The notes beneath the pieces are model-generated. The model saw only the letters and a list, made by a program, of their open reading frames with translations, was not told the origin of the DNA and ran no database searches. The translations under genes were made by a program, and so were the position numbers. Shown here in pieces: positions 7,314 through 15,418 of a DNA stretch of 64,000 nucleotides. Location of the stretch: positions 1,135,991 to 1,199,990 of the forward strand of contig NZ_CP020777.1 of NCBI RefSeq assembly GCF_002101315.1, written 5' to 3'. This stretch comes from Candidatus Pelagibacter sp. RS39. Lineage in GTDB: Bacteria; Pseudomonadota; Alphaproteobacteria; Pelagibacterales; Pelagibacteraceae. Position 1 is the stretch's first letter. Every line of letters begins with the position of its first letter.

Positions 7314-10088
7314 TTAATGTAATGCCCCCCAATTTTCTCCAGTGTTTAAATCTACTGTAAGAGGTATTGAAAAAGAATGTTGATCACTTTCAGCAACGCT
7401 AGCCATTTCATCAATTATCACTTTTGATATTTTTTTTACTTCATTTTTTGGACTTTCAAAAATTAGTTCATCATGGATTTGAAGTAACATCTTTGTTTTA
7501 TTAAGTTTTTGCTCCTTTAATTTTTTGTCAATTCTTATCATTGCCAATCTCATTATTTCAGCTGCAGAGCCTTGTATTGGAGCATTAATTGCTGCACGTT
7601 CTTGAAAGTTTCTCACATTATAATTTTTGTCATTTATATTAACAAAATGAGATTTTCTTCCAAAAATATTACTTACATAACCACTTTTTCTACAGAATTT
7701 AATTGTTCGATCCATATAAACTTTTATCTCAGGAAACTTTGAAAAATATGAATTTAGAAACTCTTCAGCCTCAAAATTAGAGACATTTATTTGCTTCGCT
7801 AATCCATACTGAGAAATTCCATAGATTATTCCAAAGTTTATTGCTTTAGCCTTTCTTCTTTGGTCTTGATTCACCTTGTTAATATCAATATTAAAAATTT
7901 GGCTAGCAGTAAGAGAGTGTATATCCTCATTATTTTGAAAAGCTTTTTTTAATTCTTTGACATCAGCCAAATCAGCTAAAATTCTCATTTCAATTTGATT
8001 ATAGTCTGCAGAAATCAAAATATTATCCTTCTCAGCAACAAAAGCTTTACGAATATCTCTACCATCTTCTGATTTAATTGGGATATTTTGCAAGTTAGGA
8101 TCACTTGAAGCTAATCGTCCGGTAGTCGTTGCTGCTAATAAAAAAGAAGTATGAACTTTTTTTGTTTTAGGATTAATATGCTCAGGTAATGAGTCTGAAT
8201 AGGTGTTTTTTAGTTTTGAAACTTGCCGCCAGTCTAAAATTAATTGTGGAAATTTATGACCTTTAAAAGCAAGATCTTCCAACACTGTGGCGCTTGTTGC
8301 AAAGCTTCCTTTTTTTGTTTTTTTTAAGTCTGCAATCTTAAGATCATTATATAAAATTTCACCTAGCTGTTTTGGAGAAGCAATATTAAATTCTTTCTTG
8401 GAAATTTTAAAAACTTCCTTCTGAATTTTTTCAATCTTCTTTTCAAATTTAGTGGATAATGTTTTTAGAAATTTGTTATCAACTTTGATACCATGTATCT
8501 CCATATCAGCCAAAATTCTAAGTAATGGCTTTTCAAAAATTTCATAAATATTAATCATTTTTTCCTCTTTCAAACTTTTATAAAATTTTTTATATAGTCT
8601 ATAAGTTATGTCAGCGTCCTCAGCGGCATAATCTTTTGCTTTTTCTAGATCAACCTCACTAAAATTTATCTGTTTCTTTCCAGAACCAACTAATTCCTTA
8701 AATTTTATTGTTTTATGATTCAGGTGAATTTCAGATAAAGTATCCATGTTGTGTCTATTTTTTCCAGCATCAAGAACGTAAGACATTAGCATTGTATCTT
8801 CCATCGCTGATACTGTTATCCCATGTTTAAAAAATACAATAAAATCAAATTTTATGTTCTGACCTATTTTTTTTATACTTGGATCTTCAAGCAAAGGTTT
8901 TAGCTTTTTAAGCACTATACCTTTATCAATGCACTTTTTTGAATTATGTCCTATTGGTATATAACAAGCTTTTCCAATCTTAGAGCTCAAAGATACTCCT
9001 ACTAAATCAGCTTGATGAGGATCTAAAGAATTTGTTTCTGTATCAACTGCAACTTCTCCTATTTCTTCAGCCTCCTTAATCCATTCATCAATTTTACTGT
9101 GCTCTGTTATTAGAGAATAATTTTTTTTATCAATTTCAACTTTTTTTTCCTTTAACTGAATATCTTTTTTTTCACCACTAAAATCTGGCTCCCCATAAAG
9201 AGAAATAGCAGAGCTAAGTAACCTATTAAACTCCATTTCTCGAAGAAATTTATAAAGTTTATCTTTATCAATTCTTTTTAATTCAAAATCATTGAGTTTC
9301 ATTTCAATTGGAGCATCGTGTTTCAATGTTACTAATCTTTTACTTATTAAGGCTTTATCTTTGTTGTTGAGTAAAGTCTCTCTTCTCTTATTTTGTTTGA
9401 TTTCACCTGCTGATTTTAAAAGTGTCTCTAAATTACCATACTTATTAATTAATTCAGCTGCAGTTTTTACGCCAATTCCAGGAACACCAGGAACGTTATC
9501 GCTGCTATCCCCAGCTAGAGCCTGAACATCTATAACTTTATCTGGATCTACTCCAAATTTGTTTTTTACATCCTCATCAGAGATAAACTTATTTTTCATA
9601 GGATCAAAAATACGAACATCTTTTCTATACAATTGCATCAAATCTTTATCTGATGAAACTATTGTTACCTTTGCCCCTTTTTTTAAAATCTGATCCACAT
9701 AAGTTGCAATTAAGTCGTCTGCTTCATAATTGACTAATTCAACAGAGGGTAAATTAAAGGCTAAAACTGATTTTCTTATATATTCAAATTGTGGTGCTAA
9801 GTCATCTGGAGCCTCAGATCGATTGGCTTTGTAATCACTATAAATTTCATTTCTAAAAGTCTTTCTCGCTGAATCAAAAATAACAGCAAAATGAGTTGGT
9901 TTCTGTAAATTTTCTTTTGATTTCGAGTCTTCAAGAAGTTTAAACAACATACTGCAGAAACCACTTACTGCTCCAGTTGGTAATCCATCGCTTTTTCGAG
10001 TTAATGGTGGTAAAGCATAATACGCTCTAAATATATAACCTGATCCATCAATTAGATAAAAATGATCTGTTTTTTGAATCTTATTCAT
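7314..10088 (-). CDS. polA: DNA polymerase I
   Basis: 924 residues, full length, with all three domains. The 5' nuclease occupies about residues 1-290 (YLIDGSGYIFRAYYA, SSDKDLMQL, GDSSDNVPGVPGIG). The 3'-5' exonuclease retains its acidic motifs (VDTETNSLD, NIKFDF, YAAEDADITYRLY), so proofreading is likely intact. The polymerase domain has TGRLASSDPNLQNIP, ISADYNQIEMRILA, RRKAKAINFGIIYG and QIHDELIFE. It functions in Okazaki fragment processing and repair. It is divergent from bioY across 46 bases, so the two genes share a very short promoter region. Confidence 0.98.
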   Translation of the reverse strand: MNKIQKTDHFYLIDGSGYIFRAYYALPPLTRKSDGLPTGAVSGFCSMLFKLLEDSKSKENLQKPTHFAVIFDSARKTFRNEIYSDYKANRSEAPDDLAPQFEYIRKSVLAFNLPSVELVNYEADDLIATYVDQILKKGAKVTIVSSDKDLMQLYRKDVRIFDPMKNKFISDEDVKNKFGVDPDKVIDVQALAGDSSDNVPGVPGIGVKTAAELINKYGNLETLLKSAGEIKQNKRRETLLNNKDKALISKRLVTLKHDAPIEMKLNDFELKRIDKDKLYKFLREMEFNRLLSSAISLYGEPDFSGEKKDIQLKEKKVEIDKKNYSLITEHSKIDEWIKEAEEIGEVAVDTETNSLDPHQADLVGVSLSSKIGKACYIPIGHNSKKCIDKGIVLKKLKPLLEDPSIKKIGQNIKFDFIVFFKHGITVSAMEDTMLMSYVLDAGKNRHNMDTLSEIHLNHKTIKFKELVGSGKKQINFSEVDLEKAKDYAAEDADITYRLYKKFYKSLKEEKMINIYEIFEKPLLRILADMEIHGIKVDNKFLKTLSTKFEKKIEKIQKEVFKISKKEFNIASPKQLGEILYNDLKIADLKKTKKGSFATSATVLEDLAFKGHKFPQLILDWRQVSKLKNTYSDSLPEHINPKTKKVHTSFLLAATTTGRLASSDPNLQNIPIKSEDGRDIRKAFVAEKDNILISADYNQIEMRILADLADVKELKKAFQNNEDIHSLTASQIFNIDINKVNQDQRRKAKAINFGIIYGISQYGLAKQINVSNFEAEEFLNSYFSKFPEIKVYMDRTIKFCRKSGYVSNIFGRKSHFVNINDKNYNVRNFQERAAINAPIQGSAAEIMRLAMIRIDKKLKEQKLNKTKMLLQIHDELIFESPKNEVKKISKVIIDEMASVAESDQHSFSIPLTVDLNTGENWGALH

Positions 10089-10134
10089 TGAAATTTAATA
10101 TAGATTAAAGATATAAATAAGAGTATTATTTTTT

Positions 10135-10686
10135 ATGCAACTTATAAAAGAAAATACTGAAAGCCAGCTTGTAAAATCATTATTGATTATCTTTATAGGT
10201 TCAATAATTCTTACAGTTTCTGCTAAAATTAAGATACCTTTCTATCCAGTTCCAATGACTATGCAAACATTCATAGTTTTATTTTTAGGTATTAGCTTTG
10301 GTTATAAAATAGCTCTAGCTACTGTAAGTTTATACTTATTAGAGGGTATATTGGGTTTACCAGTATTTTCTAATTCTCCTGAGAGAGGAGTTGGTTTAGC
10401 TTATTTTACAGGCCCAACAATGGGTTATTTAATTGGATTTCTATCAGCATGTTTTTTAGCCTCACTCGTCAAAAATGATGATAATTATTTTTTAATTTTT
10501 TTTAAATTAATATTTTCAGTTTCAACAATTTATATTTTCGGGATTCTGTGGCTAGGTACTTTAATTGGTTGGGATAAACCTATTTTTACATTAGGTGTAA
10601 TGCCATTTTTAGTTGCTGAAATTTTCAAAATTTGTCTACTTACTTTAATTACAAAAAAAATTATAAAACTTAGAAAATTTATTTAG
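10135..10686 (+). CDS. bioY: Biotin transporter substrate-binding component BioY
   Basis: 183 residues with about six membrane segments. The N-terminal region contains IKIPFYPVPMTMQTF, the BioY family signature, and the middle has ARG-like ERGVGLAYFTGPTMGYLIGF, also typical. BioY is the S-component of an energy-coupling-factor transporter; no bioM or bioN gene is nearby, so it would work alone or with a shared ECF module elsewhere. A need for external biotin is a reasonable inference. The last eight bases overlap regA, which is on the opposite strand. Confidence 0.92.
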   Translation: MQLIKENTESQLVKSLLIIFIGSIILTVSAKIKIPFYPVPMTMQTFIVLFLGISFGYKIALATVSLYLLEGILGLPVFSNSPERGVGLAYFTGPTMGYLIGFLSACFLASLVKNDDNYFLIFFKLIFSVSTIYIFGILWLGTLIGWDKPIFTLGVMPFLVAEIFKICLLTLITKKIIKLRKFI

Positions 10687-11269
10687 GCGATCTTTTAGAT
10701 AATATTCTTTGAAGAGTTCTTCTATGCATTTTAAGCCTTCTTGCAGTCTCGGAAACATTTCTGTTACACAATTCAAATACTCTATGAATATGTTCCCATT
10801 TAACCCGATCTGCTGACATTGGATTTTCAGGTGGTGCAGCTTTTTTTGATGGATCTGCTAGTAATGCTTTTTCTACATCGTCAGCATCAGCTGGTTTAGC
10901 CAAATAGTCAATAGCGCCTTCTTTGATTGCAGCTACAGCAGTTGGAATATTTCCATAGCCAGTTAGCATTATGATTCGGCTTAATGAATTTGATGATTGA
11001 ATTTCTTTTACAACCTCCAATCCATTTCCATCATTTAACCTAAGATCAACTACTGCAAAACCTGGTTTCTTAACTTTAACCACGTCTTTACCTTTTTGCA
11101 CACTCTCAGCTTGTAAGACCTCAAATCCCTTCTTTTCCATAGCCCTAGCTAATCTTTCTCTGAAGGGATTGTCATCATCCACAATTAATAAGGATTTATT
11201 GTCAAAATCAGACAGATTTTGTAATGGAGCTTGGTTTTTCATAAACTCTATATGGACATTTTTTTCCAC
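10679..11269 (-). CDS. regA: Response regulator of the RegA/PrrA/ActR family
   Basis: 196 residues from GTG 11269; an in-frame ATG at 11242 would give 187 residues, nearer the family length, and is a real alternative start. The receiver domain has LLIVDDDNPF, the phospho-acceptor in AVVDLRLNDGNG, IMLTGYGN and DYLAKPAD. A proline-containing linker and a Fis-type helix-turn-helix at the C-terminus (NVSETARRLKMHRRTLQRIL) are strongly conserved in the RegA family. In alphaproteobacteria RegB/RegA is a redox-sensing system controlling respiration, carbon and nitrogen metabolism. The kinase gene regB is not in the window. Confidence 0.9.
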   Translation of the reverse strand: MEKNVHIEFMKNQAPLQNLSDFDNKSLLIVDDDNPFRERLARAMEKKGFEVLQAESVQKGKDVVKVKKPGFAVVDLRLNDGNGLEVVKEIQSSNSLSRIIMLTGYGNIPTAVAAIKEGAIDYLAKPADADDVEKALLADPSKKAAPPENPMSADRVKWEHIHRVFELCNRNVSETARRLKMHRRTLQRILSKRSPK

Positions 11270-11315
11270 AATTCAATAGGCCATTATTTGCTTTACATTG
11301 AATAACTATTGAATT
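11270..11315. repeat. 10-bp inverted repeat between regA and the polyamine operon
   Basis: AATTCAATAG at 11270-11279 is matched by its exact reverse complement CTATTGAATT at 11306-11315. Between them ATTGAAT also occurs at 11297-11303, giving two direct copies (11297 and 11308) exactly 11 bases apart, about one helical turn. The site lies in the shared intergenic region of two divergent genes, as an operator would. No known regulator motif is recognised. Confidence 0.4.
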
Positions 11316-11376
11316 AATTGCTCGATTATTAAAGTTTTTTTTAAATAAAAGACTTTTTTTTTGTTAAATTTTTTTT

Positions 11377-11395
11377 GGGGGGCATTTAAAATGCA
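11377..11395 (+). promoter_or_regulatory. Six-G ribosome binding site and start-codon hairpin of the decarboxylase gene
   Basis: GGGGGG at 11377-11382 is a conspicuous purine run in an AT-rich leader and sits eight bases before ATG 11391, the right distance for a ribosome binding site. GCATT (11382-11386) and AATGC (11390-11394) can form a 5-bp hairpin with a 3-base loop that contains the start codon. This supports ATG 11391 rather than the in-frame TTG at 11361. A regulatory role for the hairpin is inference. Confidence 0.5.
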
Positions 11396-12575
11396 AAAAT
11401 TTAAGTCAGTTGAAGAATTAGTTAATCAACTGAAACCGGAAAAACCTGTATATTGTATAAGGAAGAATTCTATTCTTTCTGCTTCAAAATTCTTTCAAAA
11501 AAAGTTCCCTGGTAAAATACTATACGCTGTTAAAACTAATCCTCATCCAGAAGTAATAAAAACTTTGATTAAAAGTGGAATTGATCAATTTGATGTTGCG
11601 TCTATCGAAGAAATCAAAGCAGTAAGGAAATTTAATGATACTGCAAAATGTTCTTTTATGCATACAGTTAAAAGTAGAGAGAGTATTAAAGAAGCATATT
11701 TTAATTTTGGAATAAAAACTTTCGCATTAGATACTAAAGATGAATTAATTAAGATTATTGAAACAACAGGTAATGCCAAAGATTTAGAATTATTTATTAG
11801 AGTTGCTGTTTCCAATGAACATGCCGAAATAGATTTGTCAAAAAAATTTGGTGCATTAAATTCTGAAGCTTCAGGACTGCTAAGACTTGCGAAACTTCAT
11901 TCAAAAAAAATTGGTTTAAGTTTTCATGTTGGTTCCCAATGTATGCATCCGATTTCATATTCTAAAGGAATTGAAGAAGTGGGAAATATAATTAAAAAAA
12001 CTAAAATAATTCCAGATTACATAAATATCGGTGGTGGCTTCCCAACAATTTATCCTGATCTTGTGCCACAATCTTTAGATAATTATATGGAGGAAATTAA
12101 GAAGAGTTTAGAAAATTTAGATTTAAAGAATATGCCTCAAATTATTTGTGAACCTGGTAGAGCTTTGGTTGCAGAAAGTGGATCAACAATTGTGAGAGTT
12201 AATTTAAGAAAAAAACAAAAACTTTATATTAATGATGGTACTTACGGCACACTTTTTGATGCTGGAACACCTAATATAGTTTTTCCATCAAAATTAATTA
12301 AAGAAAATTCAAGTAAGATTATTTCAAAGAAAATGACTGCATTTGATTTTTATGGACCAACATGTGACAGTATGGATTATATGAAAGGTCCTTTCCTACT
12401 TCCAAATAATATTAAAGAAAATGATTACATTGAACTTGGTCAATTGGGATCATATGGTTTAACTTTTAGAACTCAATTTAATGGTTATTACTCTGATGAG
12501 ATTTATGAGGTTGAGGATACACCAATAATGTCTATGTATGATAAGAATTCAGACAAAGCTACTCTAGTTGCTTAA
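11391..12575 (+). CDS. PLP-dependent ornithine/lysine decarboxylase (alanine-racemase fold)
   Basis: 394 residues from ATG 11391, chosen because of the G-run ribosome binding site; an upstream TTG at 11361 would add 10 residues. The family is the eukaryotic-type ornithine decarboxylase fold. YAVKTNPHP holds the PLP lysine near residue 45, GLSFHVGSQ and YINIGGGFP bind cofactor, CEPGRALVAESG binds phosphate, and YGPTCDSMD carries the catalytic Cys. It makes putrescine from ornithine or cadaverine from lysine. It is the first gene of a tight operon with a deoxyhypusine-synthase-like gene and an agmatinase-like gene. Substrate choice cannot be settled by eye. Confidence 0.85.
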   Translation: MQKFKSVEELVNQLKPEKPVYCIRKNSILSASKFFQKKFPGKILYAVKTNPHPEVIKTLIKSGIDQFDVASIEEIKAVRKFNDTAKCSFMHTVKSRESIKEAYFNFGIKTFALDTKDELIKIIETTGNAKDLELFIRVAVSNEHAEIDLSKKFGALNSEASGLLRLAKLHSKKIGLSFHVGSQCMHPISYSKGIEEVGNIIKKTKIIPDYINIGGGFPTIYPDLVPQSLDNYMEEIKKSLENLDLKNMPQIICEPGRALVAESGSTIVRVNLRKKQKLYINDGTYGTLFDAGTPNIVFPSKLIKENSSKIISKKMTAFDFYGPTCDSMDYMKGPFLLPNNIKENDYIELGQLGSYGLTFRTQFNGYYSDEIYEVEDTPIMSMYDKNSDKATLVA

Positions 12576-13618
12576 TGTCAGAAAATAAAAATCTTGGTCA
12601 CAATAGTAAAAAAGATTTCTTAAAAAAACCTGTAGAACATATTGATATTACGTCCTTTGACTCTAGAAAAATTATTTCTTCCATGGAAAAAATGTCTTTT
12701 GTTTCAAGAGAGACCGCAAATGCAGCTAATATTTATAATGAAATGTTGAAAGACAAAGAATGTACAATTTTTTTAACATTGGCAGGTTCAACATCTGCTG
12801 CGGGTTGTATGAACATTTATAAAGATTTAGTTAAATATAATATGGTTGATGCAATAGTGGCGACTGGCGCTTCAATAATTGATATGGATTTTTTCGAAGC
12901 TCTTGGTTTTAAACACTATCAAGGGTCTCAATTCCAAGATGATACTGAATTAAGAAAAAATTATATAGATAGAATTTACGACACATACATAGATGAAGAT
13001 GAGTTACAGATTTGTGATAAAAGAATATGTGAAATCGCGGATACCTTGGAGCCTAGAAGCTATACGTCAAGAGAATTTATTAAAGAGATGGGTAAATATT
13101 TAAAAAAAAATTCTATAAAAAAAGACTCTTTGATTGAAACAGCATACGATAATGATGTTCCAATTTTTTGCCCAGCTTTTACTGACTCTAGTGCAGGATT
13201 TGGTTTAGTTATGCATCAAGAAAAAAATCCAAAAAAACATATGACTATCGACTCTGTAAGAGAATTTAGAGAATTAACCGAAATTAAAATACGTTCTAAA
13301 GCTTCTGGTTTATTTATGATTGGTGGTGGTGTCCCAAAAAATTTTATTCAAGACACTGTAATTTGTGCTGAATTACTTGGCAAGGAAGTCGATATGCATA
13401 AATATGCTGTGCAAATTACAGTTGCCGACTCTCGAGATGGTGCATGTAGTAGTTCAACATTAAAGGAAGCAAGTTCATGGGGTAAAGTTGATGTTACCAA
13501 AGAACAGATGGTATTTGCTGAGGCCACTAGTGTACTACCCCTAATAGCTAGCGACGCATATCACAAAGGTGAGTGGAAAGCTAGGCATAAGAAAAAATTC
13601 ACAAAAATTTTTGAGTAA
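12575..13618 (+). CDS. Deoxyhypusine-synthase-like protein, probable homospermidine synthase
   Basis: 347 residues of the deoxyhypusine synthase family. The NAD-binding and catalytic parts are present: LTLAGSTSAAG, VATGASIIDMDF, PIFCPAFTDSSAGFG, and SSWGKVDV, where the Lys of WGK corresponds to the catalytic lysine of the family. Bacteria have no eIF5A, so bacterial members are thought to transfer the aminobutyl group to putrescine, giving homospermidine. Its ATG overlaps the decarboxylase stop by one base (TAATG). No spermidine synthase or SAM decarboxylase is nearby, consistent with homospermidine as the product. Confidence 0.82.
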   Translation: MSENKNLGHNSKKDFLKKPVEHIDITSFDSRKIISSMEKMSFVSRETANAANIYNEMLKDKECTIFLTLAGSTSAAGCMNIYKDLVKYNMVDAIVATGASIIDMDFFEALGFKHYQGSQFQDDTELRKNYIDRIYDTYIDEDELQICDKRICEIADTLEPRSYTSREFIKEMGKYLKKNSIKKDSLIETAYDNDVPIFCPAFTDSSAGFGLVMHQEKNPKKHMTIDSVREFRELTEIKIRSKASGLFMIGGGVPKNFIQDTVICAELLGKEVDMHKYAVQITVADSRDGACSSSTLKEASSWGKVDVTKEQMVFAEATSVLPLIASDAYHKGEWKARHKKKFTKIFE

Positions 13619-13621
13619 AAA

Positions 13622-14497
13622 TTGAAATATTTATCAAATAAAAATGGATTTTTAGGAGTCGACAATAAATTTAATTTCAAAGAAAAAGTTGTTATAGTTC
13701 CATTTGGGCTTGAAAAAACTGTTAGTTACGGTGGTGGCACCAGAAACGGACCTAAAGAAATTATAAAAGCCTCTCATCAAGTAGAATTATATGATGAAGA
13801 GCTAAATTGTGAACCCTATAAAAAAATTGGGATTAAAACATTAAAGCCATTTAAGATTGACAGAAACATCAAAAAAGCACTCGAGAAAATGTCAAAAATA
13901 AATAAAGAAATTTTAGATAGAAAGCTTTTTCCACTCACGTTTGGAGGAGAACATTCAATTACACCAGGATGTATTGATCCATTTATTAAAAAACACAAAA
14001 AAATTTGTCTCTTACATTTTGATGCACATGCTGATTTAAGAAATAGTTATAATGGAGAAAAATTCTCTCATGCATCAGCAATAAGAAGGTGCTTAGACCA
14101 TGAAAATATATCATTAATATCTTTTGGAATTAGAAATATATCAGAAAGTGAAATTCCATTCTTAAAAAAAAATAAATCAAGAATAAATATTTTTTGGGCA
14201 AAAGATAAGTCAAAGTGGGATTTAAGAAAATTTAAAAAACTCATAAAAAATAAGACAGTTTATTTGACATTTGATGTCGATGGGTTTGACTCAAGTATTA
14301 TGCCTGCCACCGGAACTCCTGAACCAGGTGGATTATTATGGGATGAGACACTCAATATAATTAAAATAGCTGCAAAAAATTCAAATATTGTTGGTGCTGA
14401 CATTAATGAATTAGCACCTATAAAAGGTTTTAATTCTTACAACTTTCTTGTTGCAAAACTAGCTTATAAAATATTGTCTTATAAATTTTTAATTTAA
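13622..14497 (+). CDS. speB: Agmatinase/ureohydrolase family protein
   Basis: 291 residues from a TTG start three bases after the preceding stop. The ureohydrolase manganese ligands are all visible: GGEHSITPG, LLHFDAHADLR and TFDVDGFDSS, followed by MPATGTPEPGG and GADINELAP. It hydrolyses a guanidino compound to urea plus an amine; with agmatine the product is putrescine, feeding the gene before it. No arginine decarboxylase is recognised nearby, so another guanidino substrate is possible. Its stop codon shares a TTAA with the stop of yhhQ on the other strand. Confidence 0.85.
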   Translation: MKYLSNKNGFLGVDNKFNFKEKVVIVPFGLEKTVSYGGGTRNGPKEIIKASHQVELYDEELNCEPYKKIGIKTLKPFKIDRNIKKALEKMSKINKEILDRKLFPLTFGGEHSITPGCIDPFIKKHKKICLLHFDAHADLRNSYNGEKFSHASAIRRCLDHENISLISFGIRNISESEIPFLKKNKSRINIFWAKDKSKWDLRKFKKLIKNKTVYLTFDVDGFDSSIMPATGTPEPGGLLWDETLNIIKIAAKNSNIVGADINELAPIKGFNSYNFLVAKLAYKILSYKFLI

Positions 14498-15048
14498 GCT
14501 TTGATTGGCTTAAAAGTTTTTAAAAGCAATCTAAATGGTATCAGCATGATTAAAGCTACAATTACTTTTACAATCAAATCTCCAATCGAAAGTGTAACCC
14601 ATGGTACACCAGTTCCATAAAATGATATTGAAAAAAATAAAAATGTATCAATAGTTGAGCCTATCATTGAGGATGTTAATGGTGCAACAAACCATTCTTT
14701 ATTTCTTAATCTATCAAATATTTGGACATCTAATAATTGTGCGGTCAAAAATGCAACTCCAGACCCAATCGCTATACGAATTGATATAAAATCTGCAAAA
14801 TCAGTAGAAAATAAAACTGTAAAACCAATTCCTAGAACAAAACCAAAATATACAATTTTTCTTGCAACTATTTTTCCATAAGATCTATTGGCTAAATCTG
14901 TGATTAAAAAAGCGATCGGATAAGAGAAAGCTCCATAGGTTAATATTTCATTTAAGCCGTAGTAATTTATTGGAAACTGAACGAGAAAATTAGATGATAG
15001 GACAACAACACCCATCAAAAATGATAGAAGTAAAAACGATTTACTCAT
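14494..15048 (-). CDS. yhhQ: Queuosine precursor transporter (VUT/YhhQ family)
   Basis: 184 residues with about six membrane segments. The motif GAFSYPIAFLITDLANRSYG is typical of the VUT family; later SGVAFLTAQLLDVQIFDRLR and IGSTIDTFLFFSI also match. It is expected to import a queuosine precursor (preQ0/preQ1-type) for tRNA modification. Its start overlaps the rpmB stop by one base, so it is read from the rpmB promoter. It meets speB head-to-head at the 3' end with a shared TTAA. Confidence 0.88.
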   Translation of the reverse strand: MSKSFLLLSFLMGVVVLSSNFLVQFPINYYGLNEILTYGAFSYPIAFLITDLANRSYGKIVARKIVYFGFVLGIGFTVLFSTDFADFISIRIAIGSGVAFLTAQLLDVQIFDRLRNKEWFVAPLTSSMIGSTIDTFLFFSISFYGTGVPWVTLSIGDLIVKVIVALIMLIPFRLLLKTFKPIKA

Positions 15049-15362
15049 TAAGCTGTTTTAGATTGCGCTGTCTTTTTTTGAAACGGAGATTTAATTAATA
15101 AGCTTTTTTTTAGTTTTTTTAATCTAGGGGATAAATTTTTATTCTTTACGGATTTTAAATATTCATCAAAGCTGCCTTTTTTGTCTACTGATCTAACCCC
15201 TGCATTACTAACTGTTAATTTTAAACTTCTTTTTAAAAGCTCACTTGTGAATTTTACTTTTTTTAAATTAGGTAAGAATCTTCTTTTTGTCTTATTGTTA
15301 GCATGACTAACGTTATGACCTTTCATTGGATTTTTTCCAGTTAATTCACATTTTTTTGTCAT
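15048..15362 (-). CDS. rpmB: 50S ribosomal protein L28
   Basis: 104 residues. The N-terminus [29 protein letters not shown] is the L28 signature in two adjoining parts (CELTGKNP and [14 protein letters not shown]). The C-terminal lysine-rich extension is somewhat longer than in E. coli (78 residues) and usual for alphaproteobacteria. It has its own promoter just upstream, with a predicted leader of only about six bases. yhhQ follows with a one-base overlap. Confidence 0.95.
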   Translation of the reverse strand: MTKKCELTGKNPMKGHNVSHANNKTKRRFLPNLKKVKFTSELLKRSLKLTVSNAGVRSVDKKGSFDEYLKSVKNKNLSPRLKKLKKSLLIKSPFQKKTAQSKTA

Positions 15363-15374
15363 AATTTGTTCGAC

Positions 15375-15403
15375 TATATAAAGTGAGATATTGATGCCGT
15401 CAA
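15375..15403 (-). promoter_or_regulatory. Promoter of rpmB-yhhQ
   Basis: On the minus strand TTGACG (15398-15403) is followed by a 17-base spacer and TATATA (15375-15380). The spacing is ideal and the -35 box is a five-of-six match. Transcription would start near 15368, about six bases before the rpmB ATG at 15362. Confidence 0.65.
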
Positions 15404-15418
15404 GTTTATAAGATTATT

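Noticed and set aside
11361..11390. Upstream TTG start for the decarboxylase
   Set aside because: The six-G ribosome binding site lies inside this stretch and fits ATG 11391; the added residues are not family-like.
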